Source: JAJTZA01 sp041749815
GTDB taxonomy: Bacteria; Verrucomicrobiota; Verrucomicrobiia; Chthoniobacterales; Terrimicrobiaceae
NCBI GenBank assembly: GCA_041749815.1
Contig: JBGTAR010000382.1
Coordinates: forward strand, 1-19,829
Direction of reading: 5' to 3'
Length of the DNA stretch: 19,829 nucleotides
Part shown: positions 7,592 through 15,231 of the stretch, piece after piece
How positions within the stretch are numbered: position 1 is the first letter of the stretch
How the letters are laid out: each line of letters begins with the position of its first letter
The notes under the pieces: model-generated
Seen by the model: the letters and a program-made list of their open reading frames with translations, nothing else
Databases searched by the model: none
Told to the model about the DNA's origin: nothing
Position numbers and translations under genes: made by a program

Positions 7592-8455
7592 TCAAAGCTC
7601 TTTGCGGATGGTCTGCAATTCCTTCTGGCGAGCTTTACTGACTGTCGGATAACTCATCCCGAGTTCATTCATGGTATCGAGGATGATCTGTGAAATGATC
7701 AGGCGGGCGTTCTTTTTGACGTCGGCAGGAACAACATACCAAGGCGCCTCAGCGGTGCTGGTCGCGTTCAAACACGCCTCATACGCTGCCATGTAGTCAT
7801 CCCAATGCTTTCTTTCGCGCACGTCGGCGAGGCTGAACTTCCAGTTCTTGTCCGGCTCATCGATTCGGTCGAGGAAGCGCTCGCGTTGCTCGTCTTTCGA
7901 CAGGTGGAGAAAGAATTTGATGATCCGGGTTCCATTGCGGTGGAGATGGGCCTCCTGGTGCACGATGGAACGATATCGCTCCTCCCAAATGGCCTGGTCT
8001 GCGATTGAACCTGCGGGCAGCCCCTGGTTGCGCAGTAGATCCGGATGCACGCGAACAACGAGCACTTCCTCGTAATAGGAGCGATTGAAAATACCAATCC
8101 GCCCGCGTTCCGGCAGGCGGCAGGTAGTGCGCCAAAGAAAATCGTGTTCCAGTTCTTCGGTACTCGGCTGCTTGAAGCTGAACACCTGACAGCCCTGAGG
8201 ATTGACACCCGACATGACGTGCCGGATGGCCCCATCCTTGCCGGCAGCGTCCATCGCCTGAAAAATAAGCAGGATCGCATGGCGATTGGACGCGTAAAGC
8301 AGGCGCTGCAGTTCGCTCAACTCCTCAACGCCTTCATCAAGCTGTTTGTGATAGTGTTTCTTCGACTTGAAGAATGGTTTCACTTTCGTCTGGCACTTAC
8401 TCAGATGGAACTCTTCTCCAGGCACCACCTGGAAGTCTGCAGAATTAATTTTCAT
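7592..8455 (-). CDS. ppk2: Polyphosphate kinase 2 family protein (PPK2)
   Basis: A 287-residue cytosolic enzyme of the PPK2 family, which moves phosphate between polyphosphate and nucleotides. Many members phosphorylate ADP or AMP, or GDP, using polyphosphate. The Walker A-like MDAAGKDG is at 68-75, followed by the conserved GVNPQGCQVFSFKQPS, then PERGRIGIFNRSYYEEVLVVRVHP (115-138) with the lid and Walker B region, then RIIKFFLHLSKDEQRERF. Which subclass it is cannot be fixed by eye. The ATG at 8453-8455 is preferred to the TTG one codon upstream; it shares one base with the stop of the HPF-like gene (TGATG), which implies coupled translation. It is the last gene of a baeRF3-HPF-PPK2 operon. 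Confidence 0.92.
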   Translation of the reverse strand: MKINSADFQVVPGEEFHLSKCQTKVKPFFKSKKHYHKQLDEGVEELSELQRLLYASNRHAILLIFQAMDAAGKDGAIRHVMSGVNPQGCQVFSFKQPSTEELEHDFLWRTTCRLPERGRIGIFNRSYYEEVLVVRVHPDLLRNQGLPAGSIADQAIWEERYRSIVHQEAHLHRNGTRIIKFFLHLSKDEQRERFLDRIDEPDKNWKFSLADVRERKHWDDYMAAYEACLNATSTAEAPWYVVPADVKKNARLIISQIILDTMNELGMSYPTVSKARQKELQTIRKEL

Positions 8456-8769
8456 CAATGGTCACTCAATCGCCCAAGTGTGTGATCAAGGGATCTCTTG
8501 AGTTTTTCGGCCGCTCCATCTATCGCCTGTTCAATTGACTCCGCCTCATCCGAAACCGCAATGGGTTGATGACGTTCGAGGCGAGCCTCCATCATGCAGC
8601 GCTTGTCATGGCTCCCGCCCTTGTCACTGTTTTCATCGCTGAGGTGCACTTCAATGCGGGTGATATGCTCCGTCAGATGGCCGAGCGTGCTCTGCACGGT
8701 TGCTTCGGCCTGCCCGGCCAGATCTTCGTGACCAACGATGTTGTTGTCGGTGTTAATTTGGATTTTCAT
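8455..8769 (-). CDS. HPF/RaiA-type ribosome-associated protein
   Basis: A 104-residue protein resembling ribosome hibernation factors: MKIQINTDNNIVGHEDLAGQ, then a strand-helix layout with ITRIEVHLSDENSDKGGSHDKRCMMEARL and SIEQAIDGAAEKLKRSLDHTLGR. Such proteins bind the 30S decoding region and hold ribosomes inactive under starvation. It is the short type without the long C-terminal dimerisation domain. The frame is open 33 codons further upstream, but that stretch overlaps the baeRF3 gene and lacks family similarity, so the ATG at 8767-8769 is used. No strong Shine-Dalgarno sequence is visible. It lies 25 nt after baeRF3 and overlaps PPK2 by one base. Confidence 0.85.
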   Translation of the reverse strand: MKIQINTDNNIVGHEDLAGQAEATVQSTLGHLTEHITRIEVHLSDENSDKGGSHDKRCMMEARLERHQPIAVSDEAESIEQAIDGAAEKLKRSLDHTLGRLSDH

Positions 8770-8794
8770 AATTTGATTCGTGAGTTTGATTCCG

Positions 8795-9955
8795 TCAAAA
8801 ACGGCAGGTTGCAGCGGCTCCTGTTTTCGTTGGCATTTGTTCGGACGGAATGACCACGACTTGACCACCTTTGCTCGTTACTAATTCCCCTAAATCATCC
8901 AGCAAATCGTCCAGTTCCGGGTGGCTGAGATCGTCCTCTTGAATTCGTCCCGTTGCGGCTTCAATTTGCCCCGGGATCTCGCGATCAGCCTCGATCAATA
9001 GAGTCGTGATCCGGCCTGCGACTGCCGCTTTCGCGATCTCTTGCAGTTCCTCCAAGCCCAGGGCCTTCGATGTCGCGAGCGCGAAATCGTCGGCCTGCTT
9101 TGCCAGACGCGACCGATATTGCGGTTCAAACACTTGCCACGCCTTCTCGCGCAAGTCGTCGAGCGGCAACGCGTCAGGATGGATCTTAATTCCTTCGCTC
9201 AGGAGAAAGGGGTTTTTGCTGATCTGATGAAACATTCCGTGATGTTCCGGTAACGCCGCCAGCAGCAATGGCAATTTCGAGGGACGGGAGTGGTGTTGCA
9301 AAATGGCTTGATCCACCGCCCGAAAAAAGCGTTCAGCGTCAATGTCCACTTCATCCTTTTTTCCGCCGTGGCCGTGACGCATGGGATTGCCCATACTCGT
9401 GCCGCCGTAAGAGGCGACCGTTTGATGCGGTTCGGTCAACTCCTTGCCCAACGCATCCGTGATGGTGCGTGGCACGTCCGGGGCCAACTCAATTTCATCA
9501 AGGGAATCTCGGTTGCCTTCAAAAAGTTTAATCTCGTGCCGGTTCAAACCGAGCACTTGAAAGCGATCCGCTGATTGCAGAAGTCGTCGCAATGGTTTGG
9601 TGTGAAAACTATCGGCGGCAACGGCCAACTCCGCGACGGGCCGCTGCAAGGCATAAACCTGAAACAGTCCAGGCGCGCCGAGGACGGCGACACCATCGAG
9701 CGTGTGGTTCCAGAAGTCGGGATTGCGTTCCAGTTCTTCAAACGGCTCCAGCGCTGTCCGAATTTCATCCGCAGGATATTTCATTTCGAGTGACTCTTCC
9801 AACTTTTGAACAAGATGCCGAAAGCGAAGCGGATCCTGCTGATTGCCGGGATGATGACGATGTGTTGGCAAATAGAGCGACAGACAGGGCGGCCCGGAAT
9901 GGGCAGCAAGGGCCGTTGAAAAATCGTGGGTTAGCAACTTCGTTTTTGTTTTCAT
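8795..9955 (-). CDS. baeRF3-type (bacterial archaeo-eukaryotic release factor-like) protein
   Basis: A 386-residue soluble protein matching the baeRF family 3 pattern: an N-terminal CLSLYLPTHRHHPGNQQDPLRFRHLV, then DGVAVLGAPGLFQVYALQRPV, a central FQVLGLNRHEIKLFEGNRD, then PLLLAALPEHHGMFHQISKNPFLLSEGI, and a late segment resembling the eRF1/Pelota domain 3 (AVAGRITTLLIEADREIPGQ). Members have been proposed to act on ribosomes, in rescue or protection, by analogy to eRF1; direct experimental support is limited. The operon with an HPF-like hibernation protein strengthens a ribosome role. The start region (AACATTATGAAAACAAA) has almost the same initiation context as the 133-residue protein at 15633. 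Confidence 0.8.
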   Translation of the reverse strand: MKTKTKLLTHDFSTALAAHSGPPCLSLYLPTHRHHPGNQQDPLRFRHLVQKLEESLEMKYPADEIRTALEPFEELERNPDFWNHTLDGVAVLGAPGLFQVYALQRPVAELAVAADSFHTKPLRRLLQSADRFQVLGLNRHEIKLFEGNRDSLDEIELAPDVPRTITDALGKELTEPHQTVASYGGTSMGNPMRHGHGGKKDEVDIDAERFFRAVDQAILQHHSRPSKLPLLLAALPEHHGMFHQISKNPFLLSEGIKIHPDALPLDDLREKAWQVFEPQYRSRLAKQADDFALATSKALGLEELQEIAKAAVAGRITTLLIEADREIPGQIEAATGRIQEDDLSHPELDDLLDDLGELVTSKGGQVVVIPSEQMPTKTGAAATCRF

Positions 9956-9992
9956 AATGTTTGATTCGCCTGAGCAAAAGGGTGCCGTTTTC

Positions 9993-10038
9993 GATGAGAT
10001 CTCATCAGATTTGAGGTGGCAGTACCCCTCGATGGGTA
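9993..10038. promoter_or_regulatory. Two palindromes upstream of the baeRF3-HPF-PPK2 operon
   Basis: A perfect 14-bp palindrome GATGAGATCTCATC lies at 9993-10006. TACCCCTCGATGGGTA lies at 10023-10038, pairing at 7 of 8 positions. The second reads as two heptamers, TACCCCT and ATGGGTA, in a 7-2-7 arrangement like that of NarL-type sites. It differs in half-site order from the four GGGGTG...CACCCC promoters, and I do not find the same 22-nt distance to a good -10, so it is kept separate. Confidence 0.4.
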
Positions 10039-10103
10039 GGAATTGGTTTTTTATGAGTTGTGCTTGTTTGGCTCATTGATGAAGATTCTCTTAATGGTAT
10101 TCC

Positions 10104-10156
10104 TTGGCTGTCATCTCTGACGCTCCCACCTCTAGGTTCGATTCCCGGTCAGGTCC
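10104..10156 (+). other. tRNA-like sequence (T-arm), probable relic
   Basis: The stretch contains GGTTCGATTCCCGG (10136-10149), the classic tRNA T-loop sequence, and just upstream TTAATGGTA, which resembles a D-loop. A proper acceptor stem is missing: nothing upstream pairs with the 3' segment TCAGGTC. The T-stem also has a mismatch. It is therefore not called as a tRNA gene. It could be a decayed tRNA or a 3'-end copy left by an integrated element. Confidence 0.3.
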
Positions 10157-10169
10157 TGGCCGTTTTTTT
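10146..10169 (+). terminator. Intrinsic terminator on the plus strand
   Basis: A 7-bp GC-rich stem CGGTCAG/CTGGCCG with one T-G pair and a 3-nt loop is followed directly by seven T residues. It faces right, away from the minus-strand genes on either side, so it belongs to some plus-strand transcript (a tRNA relic or small RNA) for which no gene is evident. Confidence 0.6.
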
Positions 10170-10213
10170 CTATGTATATTTTGTGCTCGATGAGCTTGGC
10201 TCCCTCTTTCCGA

Positions 10214-10960
10214 TTAGGATTCCTGGCTCGTAGGCCGAAAGAGAATTTCGTTGATGTCCACGTCATCCGGCTGGCTTATTGCAAAGACAACCGCCCGGGC
10301 AAACGAGTCGGCGGGAATCGCGTGGCCTTCATAAAGCTTTTGGACGCCAGCGGCGGTTTCCTCGTCCGTAATGTGACTCGGCAACTCGGTATCGATCGCG
10401 CCCGGTGAGATGATCGTGGTGCGGAGATTGTAGGGCTTCACTTCCATGCGCAGCCCTTCGGATAATGCCCGCACGGCGTGCTTGGTCGCGCAGTAAACCG
10501 CGCCGAGTGGCATCACCGTGTGACCCGCCACCGAAGAGACATTGATGATATGCCCCGCCTTCTGCTTTTTCATATGTGGCAATGCGGCTGCGATTCCGTA
10601 AAGAACGCCCTTGATGTTGATGTCGATCATGTTGTCCCACTCGTCCAGCTTGAGGGCCTCAAGCGGCGAAAGCTGCATCATGCCGGCATTGTTGATCATC
10701 ACATCAACGCGCCCATATTTCTCCACAGCCGCATTCACCAAATGCTTCACCTGGTCGCAATCGGTGACATCCGTTTCCACAGCGATCGCCTTGCCGCCGC
10801 CGCCGTTCAATTCATGTGCCAATTCCTGGAGAAGCTCGAGGCGACGTGCCCCGAGCACCACGGTTGCTCCTTGGGCGGATAGCAGTCGGGCGGCCGCTTC
10901 TCCCAGCCCGCTGCTTGCTCCTGTAATCACTACGACTTTGCCTTTGATGTTTTCACTCAT
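10214..10960 (-). CDS. Short-chain dehydrogenase/reductase, YdfG/serine-dehydrogenase-like group
   Basis: A 248-residue classical SDR. Cofactor motif TGASSGLG is at 13-20, NNAG at 90-93, catalytic Ser in NVSSVAG near 142-143, and Tyr156 and Lys160 in YCATK. The ending VDINEILFRPTSQES is common in the SDR group annotated as NADP-dependent 3-hydroxy acid or serine dehydrogenases, but the substrate is not certain. It lies 35 nt after the aldehyde dehydrogenase stop, so both are probably transcribed from the promoter at 12465-12510. An alcohol or hydroxy-acid step next to aldehyde oxidation would make sense, which is inference. No clear Shine-Dalgarno sequence is seen before its ATG. Confidence 0.88.
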   Translation of the reverse strand: MSENIKGKVVVITGASSGLGEAAARLLSAQGATVVLGARRLELLQELAHELNGGGGKAIAVETDVTDCDQVKHLVNAAVEKYGRVDVMINNAGMMQLSPLEALKLDEWDNMIDINIKGVLYGIAAALPHMKKQKAGHIINVSSVAGHTVMPLGAVYCATKHAVRALSEGLRMEVKPYNLRTTIISPGAIDTELPSHITDEETAAGVQKLYEGHAIPADSFARAVVFAISQPDDVDINEILFRPTSQES

Positions 10961-10995
10961 TATTTCTTTTGGTGTTCGTTACTTTTGATTGATTC

Positions 10996-12453
10996 TTACG
11001 CCGGGTTGTCGATGGAAGAGGTTCGGATGAGTTTCTTGTTCACGAATTCCTGGATGCCCAGGCTGGCGAGCTCACGCCCGTAGCCAGAGTTCTTGATGCC
11101 ACCAAACGGCAGATCCGCCGCCGTCCAGGTCGGGTGATTGATGAATACCATCCCGGTATCAATGCGGTTCGCCACGCGTTTGCCGCGCGCTTCATCTTTG
11201 GTGAACACCGACCCGCCCAATCCGAAGTCCGAGTCGTTGGCCAGTGCGATGGCTTCATCCTCGTCTTTGACGCGGAATAACAGCGCGACGGGTCCGAAAA
11301 ATTCATCGCGAAAAGCCGGATTGTTCGGTTGGATGTTTGTGAGAATGGTTGGTTCCATAAATGAACCCGCGTGATCAATCCGATTTCCGCCCATCACCAG
11401 CTTGGCTCCCTTGGCGACCGCCTGTTTGACCTGATCAAGCAATTTCACCAAGGCCGCTTCCGTCGACATCGGGCCGAGCGTTGTCGTCTTGTCCATCGGA
11501 TCACCCGGACGGAGAGCCATCAGCGCAGCTTGAAATTTTTCCAGAAACGTGTCGGCCAAGGATTCGACGACGATGAATCGTTTGCCCGCAATACAGCACT
11601 GCCCGTTGTTGTTCATCTTGGCCCAGACTGCCCATTTCACCGTTTTGTCGAGATCGGCATCCTCGAGCACAATGAAAGCATCGCTGCCGCCGAGTTCCAT
11701 GGTGGACTTTTTTAGGTTTTGGCCTGCTCGCGCAGCCACGGTTTTCCCAGCCTCCACGCTACCGGTCAACGCGACGCCCTTGATGCGCGGGTCATCGATC
11801 ACGCGGCTCACCTGCTCGTGCGAAATGAGCAGGTTGGTGTATGTCCCGGCGGGCGCACCCGCATCCCGCCACAATTTTTCAAACGCGATGGCGCATTGGG
11901 GGACGCAGCCCGCATGCTTCACCATCACAACATTGCCGGCCATGAGGTTTGGCGCGACGAAGCGCGCAAGCTGGTAGTAGGGAAAGTTCCAAGGTTGCAC
12001 CCCAAAGAGCACACCGAGCGGGTTGCTCACAATTTCCGCTTTGCCCGAAGCTGGCTCCAGTGTTTCCGTGGCGAGAAAGCGTTCTGCGTTTTCCGCGTAA
12101 TAATCGAGGATATCCGCACTCAACGCGACTTCACCGAGCGACTGGTCAATGAGCTTGCCCATTTCAAGCGTCACCGGTTTGGCGAAATCATCTGCGTTTT
12201 CCCGCATGATTGCGGCGGCTTTGGCAACAATGGCCGCGCGTTCAGCGAAAGATTGATTCCGCCAGGTCTCGAAACATTTTGCGGCGGTCGCGATGGCAGT
12301 TTCGAACTGTGGATCGGTCAATTCCTCGAATGTCTTGAGGATTCTACCATCGTAAGGGTTCACACTCTGATAAGCCTTGGCCTTCGGTTGAGTCGTGGGT
12401 TTGATGGTTGTCTTTTTCGGAGATGATGGTGGGGTATGGAGTGCTGTGGACAT
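10996..12453 (-). CDS. NAD(P)-dependent aldehyde dehydrogenase (succinate-semialdehyde dehydrogenase-like)
   Basis: A 485-residue aldehyde dehydrogenase oxidising an aldehyde to its acid. Motifs are GVQPWNFPYYQ with oxyanion-hole Asn156, VKHAG with Lys179, LTGSVEAGK, MELGGSDAF with general base Glu253, NNNGQCCIAGKRF with catalytic Cys287, and FFGPVALLFRV. The closing LPFGGIKNSGYGRELASLGIQEFVNKKLIR is typical of the Sad/YneI group, which acts on succinate semialdehyde, so that is the best guess. The first 28 residues are Lys/Thr/Pro-rich and not conserved. The predicted -10 ends only 11 nt before the ATG, so the message would have a leader of about 5 nt. It begins an operon with the SDR that follows. 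Confidence 0.92.
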   Translation of the reverse strand: MSTALHTPPSSPKKTTIKPTTQPKAKAYQSVNPYDGRILKTFEELTDPQFETAIATAAKCFETWRNQSFAERAAIVAKAAAIMRENADDFAKPVTLEMGKLIDQSLGEVALSADILDYYAENAERFLATETLEPASGKAEIVSNPLGVLFGVQPWNFPYYQLARFVAPNLMAGNVVMVKHAGCVPQCAIAFEKLWRDAGAPAGTYTNLLISHEQVSRVIDDPRIKGVALTGSVEAGKTVAARAGQNLKKSTMELGGSDAFIVLEDADLDKTVKWAVWAKMNNNGQCCIAGKRFIVVESLADTFLEKFQAALMALRPGDPMDKTTTLGPMSTEAALVKLLDQVKQAVAKGAKLVMGGNRIDHAGSFMEPTILTNIQPNNPAFRDEFFGPVALLFRVKDEDEAIALANDSDFGLGGSVFTKDEARGKRVANRIDTGMVFINHPTWTAADLPFGGIKNSGYGRELASLGIQEFVNKKLIRTSSIDNPA

Positions 12454-12464
12454 GTGAAGAAACG

Positions 12465-12510
12465 ATGATACCTCCCAACATCAGCCTGCGAAATGGGGTG
12501 TTACCCCAGT
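12465..12510 (-). promoter_or_regulatory. Palindromic-activator promoter of the aldehyde dehydrogenase-SDR operon
   Basis: Plus-strand 12493-12510 reads ATGGGGTGTTACCCCAGT. The gene-proximal half is the same as in the other copies; the distal half sits one base closer. Exactly 22 nt further, the minus strand has TATCAT (12465-12470). No -35 consensus is present. The site directly abuts the end of the phosphoketolase relic. Confidence 0.7.
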
Positions 12511-12713
12511 GCGCGTGACGGGATCGAGGAATTTGTTGGAATGCCGCGACGTAGCCAGCGGTCCGGTTTCCACCTCCCCATCGCCTACAACAAAGGCCGC
12601 GACGAGATCGGGATTGTCGAAGAGCTAAATCTGGCCAGCCGACAAATAGTTGGCAGCCCGCCAATACGCATCCATGCCATGGAGCAGTTGGGAGTGAGTG
12701 TGGTTGTATTCAT
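12511..12713 (-). pseudogene. Relic of a phosphoketolase gene (5' part, internally deleted)
   Basis: The minus strand begins with an ATG at 12711-12713 giving MNTTTLTP. A one-base loss then shifts the frame to QLLHGMDAYWRAANYL, the N-terminus of xylulose-5-P/fructose-6-P phosphoketolase. After another shift the frame reads VGQI, a stop (where Tyr is usual), then LFDNPDLVAAFVVGDGEVETG and PLATSRHSNKFLDPVT. The last block belongs about 130 residues further on in intact enzymes. The missing middle lies between two DNP-encoding points, so deletion between short repeats is likely. Similarity stops at the promoter palindrome. It starts 10 nt after the copA stop, so the original gene probably followed copA in the same operon. 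Confidence 0.8.
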
Positions 12714-12723
12714 TGTTGGGAAA

Positions 12724-14841
12724 TCAGATTTTTGTTGTCCGCAAGCGCAGGGCGTTGGTTATCACCGATACGGAGCTCAGGCTCATCGCGGCCCCCGCGA
12801 TAATCGGGCTGAGTAGCCAGCCGAAGAATGGATAAAGCACGCCCGCTGCAATTGGGATGCCCAGCGAGTTGTAGGCGAACGCAAAGAACAGGTTCTCGCG
12901 GATATTCCACATCGTGGCGCGACTGAGTCGGATGGCTTGGGCAATGCCGCGCAGGTCGCCTTTGACGAGCGTGATGCCCGCGCTTTGCATGGCCACGTCG
13001 GTCCCGGTTCCCATGGCGATCCCGACTTCCGCTTCACTCAGGGCTGGCGCGTCGTTGATTCCGTCACCGGCCATCGCCACATGTTTGCCTTCCTTGCGCA
13101 GCTTTTTGACGTGGTCCACTTTCCCGGCGGGTTCGATCTCCGCTTCCACCGCGTCGATGCCGAGTTGCTTGGCCACGGCGGCGGCAGTGCGGCGGTTGTC
13201 GCCGGTGAGCATCACGAGCGTTAAGCCAAGTTCGTGAAGTTCCTTGATGGCGGCGGCAGTGTTCTCCTTGATCGGGTCGGCGACGGCGAGGATTCCAGCC
13301 GGCTTGCCGTCGATCGCGACGAACATCGCGGTCTTGCCGTCTTCCTGGAGTTTCTCGGCAGAAGATTCGAGTTGCTCCAGCCCGGAGATTTTTTCGTCCC
13401 GCAGGAAATCGGGTTTACCGACCATCACGGAGCGACCCTGGACATTCCCGGCCACACCTCCGGCCGTAACCGATCGAAAGTCTTTCACATCTTCAAGTTT
13501 GAGTTTCTGTTCCTTCGCACCCTGAACAATGGCGGCGGCGAGTGGATGTTCGCTGTTCTGCTCCAGCGAGGCGGCGAGACGCAGGAAATCTTTCGCGTCG
13601 AATCCGTCGCTGGGCAGGACATCCACGAGTTTGGGTTTGCCCTCGGTGAGCGTGCCCGTTTTGTCCACGACGAGGGTGGTGACTTTCTCCAAGAGTTCGA
13701 GCGCCTCGGCATTTTTCACGAGGACACCGAGTTGCGCGCCGCGTCCGACGCCAACCATGATGGCCATAGGCGTGGCCAGACCGAGCGCGCACGGGCAGGC
13801 GATGATGAGAACGGCAACGGCATTGACAATGGCGTGTGCCAGCCTGGGCTCGGGGCCGACCCAAATCCAGACAACGAATGTGATCAGTGAAACCGCTAAC
13901 ACCGTCGGCACAAAGATGGCCGCGACCTTGTCGGCAAGACCCTGGATCGGCGCGCGACTGCGCTGCGCTTCGGCCACCATCGTCACGATCTGACCCAGCA
14001 GCGTGTCGTCGCCCACGCGTTCGGCCTTCATCACGAAACTACCCGTGCCGTTTACGGTGCCGCCCGTCACTTTGTCACCAACGGCTTTTTCCACCGGAAG
14101 CGGTTCGCCCGTGATCATGGATTCTTCCACGCTGGAGTGGCCTTCGACCACAGCGCCGTCAACGGGCACCTTGTCGCCGGGCACCACGCGCAGGCGGTCG
14201 CCGACTTTCACCTGGTCGAGCGGAACTTCATGGTCGCCACCGTCGGCGACTTGTCGCGCGGTGGGCGGAGCGAGATTGAGCAACGCTTTGATCGCGCTGC
14301 CCGTGCGGCTGCGGGCACGGAGTTCAAGTACCTGACCGAGCAGCACCAGCACCGTGACCATTCCGGCTGCTTCAAAGTAGATACCCACCTTGCCACCATG
14401 CCGCATCGACTGCGGGAACAAATCGGGCATCAACATAGCCACGGCGCTGAACACGTAAGCGGCGCCCACACCGATGGCGATCAACGTGAACATGTTGAGG
14501 TTCATTGACATGACCGAACGCCAGCCGCGTTGGAAGAACGGCCAGCCAGCCCACCAAACCACGGGCGTCGTGAGCGCAAATTGTATCCAGCGCGAAACAT
14601 CACCCGTCACCCACGGCTGCCGGCCCAGAGCCGGGATCAAGTGCGCCATCGCCAGGAAAAACACCGGTAACCCCAGCGCGGCACCGATCCAGAAGCGCCT
14701 CGTCATGTCGTGCAGTTCGGCGTTCTCGTCATCATCGGTGCCCGCGGTCACCGTCTTCGGCTCAAGCGCCATCCCGCACTTCGGGCAATCGCCGGGGTGA
14801 TCCTGCTGCACCTCGGGGTGCATCGGGCAGGTGTAAATCAT
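12724..14841 (-). CDS. copA: Copper-exporting P1B-type ATPase
   Basis: A 705-residue heavy-metal P-type ATPase of the inner membrane that should pump Cu+ (or Ag+) out of the cytosol. In place of a ferredoxin-like HMA domain, the N-terminus has a short Cys/Met/His metal-binding module (CPMHPEV at 5-11, CPKCGM at 19-24). Eight membrane segments are expected. Motifs are TGE at 244-246, CPC at 349-351, DKTGT with phosphorylated Asp393, HP at 432-433, TGDN at 546-549, GDGIND at 592-597, and the late Tyr658-Asn659 and MSLSS of the copper subgroup. The ATG overlaps the DUF302 stop as ATGA. The operon is driven from the palindromic promoter at 15669-15714. Confidence 0.95.
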   Translation of the reverse strand: MIYTCPMHPEVQQDHPGDCPKCGMALEPKTVTAGTDDDENAELHDMTRRFWIGAALGLPVFFLAMAHLIPALGRQPWVTGDVSRWIQFALTTPVVWWAGWPFFQRGWRSVMSMNLNMFTLIAIGVGAAYVFSAVAMLMPDLFPQSMRHGGKVGIYFEAAGMVTVLVLLGQVLELRARSRTGSAIKALLNLAPPTARQVADGGDHEVPLDQVKVGDRLRVVPGDKVPVDGAVVEGHSSVEESMITGEPLPVEKAVGDKVTGGTVNGTGSFVMKAERVGDDTLLGQIVTMVAEAQRSRAPIQGLADKVAAIFVPTVLAVSLITFVVWIWVGPEPRLAHAIVNAVAVLIIACPCALGLATPMAIMVGVGRGAQLGVLVKNAEALELLEKVTTLVVDKTGTLTEGKPKLVDVLPSDGFDAKDFLRLAASLEQNSEHPLAAAIVQGAKEQKLKLEDVKDFRSVTAGGVAGNVQGRSVMVGKPDFLRDEKISGLEQLESSAEKLQEDGKTAMFVAIDGKPAGILAVADPIKENTAAAIKELHELGLTLVMLTGDNRRTAAAVAKQLGIDAVEAEIEPAGKVDHVKKLRKEGKHVAMAGDGINDAPALSEAEVGIAMGTGTDVAMQSAGITLVKGDLRGIAQAIRLSRATMWNIRENLFFAFAYNSLGIPIAAGVLYPFFGWLLSPIIAGAAMSLSSVSVITNALRLRTTKI

Positions 14842-15221
14842 GACGCTGCCTGCTTCATGATCATGACGATCGTGTCCTCCACTTCCTGCGCGACAAGTTT
14901 CAGTTCGGGCGTGTCAAAAAGTGCCAGGAGCGCGGTTGGCTTCAAGGTCGCCAGAATGGTTTTGTCGCCGTCCTCGTAAATGGAAATCCGGCAGGGCAGT
15001 GCGGTGCAGACGCTCATGTTTGCCTCGAGCACTTTCTTCGCCTGCTGCGGCTGGCAGACCTCGAAGATCAGACATTCGTGGGCAAACTCCACGCCCTTCT
15101 TCACCATGGTCTCCTGGAGGTTATGAACCTGCATGACGCCAAAATGATTGGCTTTGACGGCAGCCTGCAAAGCATCCGCCGCTGCACTCACAGTTTTCTC
15201 AGTAGGTAATTTGATGAGCAT
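14838..15221 (-). CDS. DUF302 family protein
   Basis: A 127-residue soluble protein with the DUF302 pattern: KTVSAAADALQAAVKANHFGVMQVHNLQETMVKKG, then ECLIFEVCQPQQAKKVLEANMSVCTALPCRISIYEDGDKTILATLKP. DUF302 proteins are small dimers of unknown activity, often near metal or redox stress genes. Cys104-type residues in CTALPCRI are common in the family. The frame is open for 51 codons further upstream, but that stretch lies inside the previous gene and is basic and unconserved, so the ATG at 15219-15221 is taken. It starts 10 nt after the 133-residue protein and overlaps copA by 4 nt, which suggests a role linked to copper. Confidence 0.85.
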   Translation of the reverse strand: MLIKLPTEKTVSAAADALQAAVKANHFGVMQVHNLQETMVKKGVEFAHECLIFEVCQPQQAKKVLEANMSVCTALPCRISIYEDGDKTILATLKPTALLALFDTPELKLVAQEVEDTIVMIMKQAAS

Positions 15222-15231
15222 AAGTTCGATT

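Noticed and set aside
10040..10170. Intact tRNA or tmRNA gene
   Set aside because: No 5' acceptor strand pairs with the 3' end, the anticodon stem cannot be drawn, and the T-stem has a mismatch.
12493..12816. Plus-strand reading frame of 107 codons between copA and the aldehyde dehydrogenase gene
   Set aside because: The minus strand of the same stretch carries recognisable phosphoketolase fragments, so the plus frame is an artefact.
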